Shown: positions 56,126 to 62,100 of the stretch, piece by piece
Layout: the number at the start of each line of letters is the position of its first letter
Numbering within the stretch: the stretch's first letter is position 1
Origin: Luidia sarsii
Taxonomy: Eukaryota; Echinodermata; Asteroidea; Paxillosida; Luidiidae
Direction: 5' to 3'
DNA: 64,000 bases
NCBI GenBank assembly: GCA_949987565.1
Contig: OX465102.1
Coordinates: 18,487,493 to 18,551,492, forward strand
Made by a program: the position numbers and the translations under genes
Notes under the pieces: model-generated
Database searches by the model: none
What the model was told of the DNA's origin: nothing
Seen by the model: only the letters and a program-made list of their open reading frames with translations

Positions 56126-59100
56126 CTCTCTGTGTCTCCATCTCTCTCTCTCTCTGTCTCCATCTCTCTCTCCCTCTCTGTGTCTCTCTGTGTCTCCATC
56201 TCTCTCTTTCCCTCCCTCTCTCCCTCTGTGTGTCTCTCTGTGTCTCCATCTCTCTCTCTCCCTCTCTCTCTCCCTCTTTGTGTCTCTCTGTGTCTCTCTC
56301 TGTTTCCAGCCTCCAGGCCATGGTCCTCTCAAGGAGGGATCACATCAACACGTTCCCCCTCACCAAGCCTTGGATCATCAGCTTCCATTCTTGCTGACCA
56401 GAATCTTGCTTCTACCAAGTAAGTAACTCCAGTGAATCCCTAAAGCCGTTTATCACAAACTTTTGTCAGGCCAGTTGAAAAAAACAAAAAAACACCGAAG
56501 AATAATGAAGAAACAGTGATGAAAGGATGCTGTTTGCCTTCAACATGAGTCATTATTTTCACGCGCATGCTGTCTTTTTGATGAGCTGAGCATGTTCACA
56601 TGCACTGCCATTGTCACGTCGACATGCACTGAGTGGACATTAACCGCAGTGCACTACCACAGGCCCAACTGAAGCTAGCAGATTAGTTTGCCTAAATTGG
56701 GCCGTGTCCAAGTGCATTGGCTACGGCCTGAAAGAATGCAAACTTCTATGGGGATTGTAAGTAGCCGCTACTTTATGGCTTCTGTAGACCCGTGTGTAAA
56801 TTGGAGCCGTAGCCGATTCATTCAGACACGGACTGAAACAAGCACTGAAAAGGAATGATCATGTGACTCAGCTGAGAAACTGTGGCTATAATAAAGCAGC
56901 GATAATAAAGATTATGCCGATCAAACAAACCAAATGGATGAATTCTCATGACACAAGTATAGCATGCCATTGGTTTATTGTTTATTAATGTACAGTACAT
57001 GCACATTAAAAAGGCATTGTTAGGCATAAGTTGGAAAGACCACCGAACAAATGAGTCTGTCCAGAGTGAAATTTGTAAGAAAGTTTGAGAATTTGAGCCA
57101 TAGCTAGAAGTAGCACAGAAGAGAAAGTTGCGATGGTTTGGACATGTAAGCAGAAGACCTGGAACATTGGCACATGATGTCATGCATGGAATGGTTAATG
57201 TAAGTAGAAGAGGCAGACCTAGAGCATACTGGAGTGGAGATGTTGGAAAATGGACTGCACAAACAGTGGTGGAATGCGTGAGGACAGCTCAAGATAGAAA
57301 GAATTGGAGGAAGACTCTCAACACTGTGCATGGCTTCTAGCTACGAGAGTGACCTGACATTAAAAAAGCTAAATGAAAACATGTCTATTGACGATGTTTG
57401 AATACCGTTGCACTGACTTGTGCCATTTGACCCATCAGGAAGCCCAGTGCTCATGAGATAGTACTGAACAAGTTGAGTGGACTAGGCCTGAGCATCTCTG
57501 GAGGTGTGGATAGAGCGGACGGTCCAGGGATCTACATCCAAGGTATCCAGCCAGACGGAGACTGCTACAGGGTAAGTGATCCCCACTTTGCATCTGGCCC
57601 TCCAATTCAGAGCGCCAGTGGTGCTGCTACACAATGTATGTGCTGGGCCCTCCGAATCTTGGCATCACTATTGTCAAAGTTTTAAACAAGGACTCGTCAG
57701 CCGACCACAAAACAATATGTAGCACAACAAAAGCCACACAGACATCCAATTGTGCCAGAAGCACATTGTACACTTATTGATTTATTTCACATGTATTTAT
57801 AGCTCCCAATTGTTTAGCGAGTTTTTAAAAAAAATTGCATCTTTTAAAAAAAGCCCTGTGTAGTGGTCATAGGCACTGACGTTTACAGTTTTGAAATGAA
57901 AGTACCATGTTAGGTGGGACAGGGATGTTTCCAAAGGGGGAATCTCTGCACAGGAGGGGAGATGATAACAACAAATGTTTTCTCAGTGAAAGTTTTCTTT
58001 GCCATTTTTTTAAAACATTTTTTAAGAGTTTCCATGAAGTTAATACAAAAACTGTTGCAAATTGCTCGCTGACTTAAATGACCTGCATTACCGGTACATG
58101 AATCTCAAAAGTTAGAGGGTCTGACGTTTAGATCCTAGCAGGACCTTTCTCAAAGGCAAAGAGTGTCCAGTCAGTGCTTCCTTTATTTGGTTGAATTAGG
58201 TCATTTCATAAATTAGGAGGGCATGATGTTTGAATCCTTTCCATGGAAAGGTCCTGCTGGGATCCAAACGTCAGGCCCTCCTCATTTACGAGATTTGCCT
58301 TTACGTCATTTTAGTCTGTGAGCAGTAATTGTTCTCAAATGTTAGAGGGCCTGACATTTCGATCCTAGCAGGACCTTTCGATCCTAGCAGGACCTTTCGA
58401 TCCTAGCAGGACCTTTCTCTAAAGCAAATTGACAAGGACATACACAGACAGCCAGGGGAAGGAAAGCCCTGACACACATGACAGAGGAAGGACAAAAAGG
58501 AAGGGAGTGTGATGCAGATGTACACCAAGGGAGGGGAGATTAGGGAAAACAAAGAATGGGGTAGGGAGGATCAAAGGGACGGGAGGGAGGTGGGAGATCA
58601 AAGGGGAAAGCAACAGGGAAGATGAAAGAAAAGAGGTGTTAATGAAGTGAGGATTAATCATTTCCTTCCTGAATGTTAAGGCCATGAGTTTGTATAGTGC
58701 GGAGATGCTTAATCCACAGTTTTTCCCTGCTGAGGCAGACAACATCTTTCCAATGGCCAAGAGACTCTATGCCCTGTACAGACATGTCAAGAATGGAATG
58801 ATTAGGGAGATTGAAGTGATGGCCCGCAGTAATTTTTGTATAATACTTTTAGTAAGTGATTTAAAATAATTCTCTATTCAGGATGGCCGCCTTCAAGTCG
58901 GTGACCAATTAGTGTCAGTCAACGGGGAACCTCTGACAGGTGTGACTAACGAGGTCGCCATAGACAGCCTGACCAGGGCATCATGTAGGTGAGTGGATGT
59001 AATATGATCTTGCGTCCAGTCGACGATTTCGTCAAACTCATTGTTACCTACGATCAATCGCAAGATGAGAAGTGATGCACAGACACCATACGGCCTATCA

Positions 59101-62100
59101 CAACTGAGTGTGTGATCTATTGTACGTTGAGTTGCGATGCATCGTAAGGCTTTGTGAAATCCACCCCAGGTGAATGTACTTCAACAAGGGTTTGCCCTAC
59201 TCGACATCGATGAGCTGCCTGTTTTGGTTGGTAGTACTGCTAACCTTCATCAGGCAACTGAAGATTGGATGCTGCGGTGTCCGTTTATTTCATGCAGTTC
59301 TGGCGTCCTCCACTGGCTCCATCCGTGGTGGGGCGATGGTCTTGGTGTCGGATGGTGGGGAGACAGAACACGGGGATGTCAATGCCGCTGTCGCGGTTGA
59401 GGTTTCTGTTCAGTTTTCTGTTTTAAACATTTGATTTTAAGAATTCAACCGTTTCATTTGTTATTGTTTCCCCCGGGCAGGATTGATGAAGACACCTTGC
59501 GGATCTCTTACGTCCCGGCAGCCTCCGCCCACTCCTACCGTCTCTCAAGCCGCGCCCCCAGCACGACCCACTCCTCCCCGTCCGCGGCCAACCAGCCCGC
59601 CTCGCCGTACCGGTACCCGCCACAGCCCAGCGCGCAGTCACCGCACCAGAGTCCCGGTTACCAGCTGCCCTCGCCTCATCACCACCGGCCCCCTTCGGCG
59701 GCGTCTGATCAGGGAGGTTTGTCCGGTCACGGGACTGGCGGCCTCCTACCTCAGCTAGTGGACTCTTCACTTCCCGACCAGCAGATCCAACTTCCTTCCC
59801 CTCCGTCTTACGATCAATCTACAAGCAATGGGCACCATCTTGCAGGTATGGTCATCCCTCCCTTTGTGTCAATTCTCACACATCTTGACTTGCGTCATTG
59901 AGTGTGTTGATGACAATTGAGTGTGTTGCATTGCCATTAACCCTAACCGGCATTGAAACCACAATTAACCACACATGGTTTTTCCTGTGGGAGGATAAGG
60001 GCCATACACCATGACATACCACAGCGTGGTTTTTGTGGTATCCTGTGGTATGTGAGCCTGCACCCCTGAGGGCACTGTGGTAAATTGCGGTATACAGTTC
60101 GCGTCCTGTGCGGGAGGTGCAAAGCGTTAGGGTTAAAGGCCCTATACAACATTGGTAAAGTTCAAAAGATTGCCACAGTTTGTTTGTTAAACCATAAAGC
60201 ATTCCATAAAACCAATACTGATAATGTTTTAGCTCAAATGGTAATCTGAGCGTGTAAGAATCTGATCTGTAGTGTAAGAAATAGTTTATTTCTTACACTA
60301 CTATAGTAGTAAACTATTTGTCGATGTTTGAGTGAAGATTTCTCCAAAAGTACAGCATCCCAGATCGTAAGATTTCAACATGAGGATTCTGTCCCAACCA
60401 TCTACACATTGTGTAAATTACAGGTAGAAGGAAACCTGTGGACATTGATGTTTTCCGATCTTCCCAATGTTATATCAGGCATTTTGCAATTGTGTTTTGA
60501 ATACTACTTCCAGAGCTCGTCTAAAGGGATAACACAACATTGGTCGAGGTAAAAGAATAGCATCCATACGTTGTCTGATCCATGTGCATGAAATAGCACA
60601 CCTGTGAAAGTTTCAGCTCAGTCCGCCAACTGAGTCTCGAGAAAATCGTGAAAACCAGTTCATTTGTTTCGCGAAGATGCAGCATTCAACGTCGTACTGT
60701 TCCGAAAAATAGTTTAGATCTCAGTGAGACGTAAACTATTTCTTTTACTCATTTCTCCCAAAATACAACATTTTAGGCAGAAATATTTCAGTGAGAGGTT
60801 TCTACTATAACCATCTTCAAACTGCATAAGTTTCATGTAAAACTGTGAACATTTCTCTTTTTCGGTCTTACCAATGTTGTGTAGGGGCTAAGCTCTGTAC
60901 TGTAACCAGGGATAGATAACCAGATCTACCATGCGATTTTATAAGTCTCACTGCACATGTCATCTTACCTTTGTATCTAGCTCTGAATCAGCATGTACCA
61001 TCCCATGTAGCCATGCCGCTGCATCTACAAAGACACCTCCATATCCAGCCAGCCTCCTCATCAACCCCACAGGCAAATAACCTCAACGGTAAGCATGATC
61101 CCTTCTCTGTAAGGGGAGCTGCAGCACATTCATGTTAGGACAGGAGCCTGGGTAGCACTCCCCCTGGGTTTAAAGCCTCTACTGTACCTTTGGTAAAGGT
61201 CTTAGAAACTTGTCCATACTAATCCGTGTAACAAGTTTAAACTAAAACGTGTCCATGTCTAATCCAGCATATACATGAAATAACACACCTGTGAAAGTTT
61301 CAGCTCAATCATCAACCATATCGCGAGAATATGTTTAATGGTTTAGCTCACAAACTGTGGCAATCTTTTAACCTTTACCAATGTTGTATAGGGCCTTCAA
61401 ACAATGCCAATCTGTATCCATAAGAGACGTCTTGATACTCTGTCCTGTAGGCCATCTTAACTTGGCCCCTCACAGTGCCAGCCCCGAGCCTTCGCCCGTC
61501 CTGCCCGTCAACAGCATCGCCGCGGCGACCAATCTCCACAGCCTCCAATCCTCCACGGCGTCCATGCAGGCCACGCCCACCGTTGCCACGGCAACGGCAG
61601 CCGGCCCCTCCCCCTCCAGGAGTGGCTCTCGCAGTCGGCGGCTCTCCCTGGATCCCCACGTCAGACTGAAGATCGACAAGTTACAAGTGGTGAGTCACGG
61701 TAGTAGACTTGAGCAACTCGTGACTCAAGACCCGGACTCGAGTGGTGGGACAGAGAGAGAAACTCGTGAACTCTTTGCAGGGGTGCTGGGAGACAGCATT
61801 GTATGTACCGACCATCTTCTATGTACATTAAAGCTCCTACACAACATTGGTCGAGGTCAAAGAATAGCATCCATACGTTGTCTGATCCAACATATGCATG
61901 AAATAGCACACCTGTGAACATTTCAGCTCAATCCGCCAACCGAGTCTCGAGAAAATCGTGAAAACCGCTTCATTTGTTTTGGGAAAATGCAGCAAATGCC
62001 GTACTGTTCCGAAAAATAGTTTAGATCTCGGTGAGACGTAAACGATTTATTTTACTCTGTTCTCCCAAAATACAACATTTTAGGCAGAAATATTTCAGTG

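Noticed and set aside
55492..56426. Frames of 301 and 309 codons on the plus strand
   Set aside because: They come from the polypyrimidine array in intron 6. Two of them run into exon 7 DNA, but the phase from exon 6 selects a different frame.
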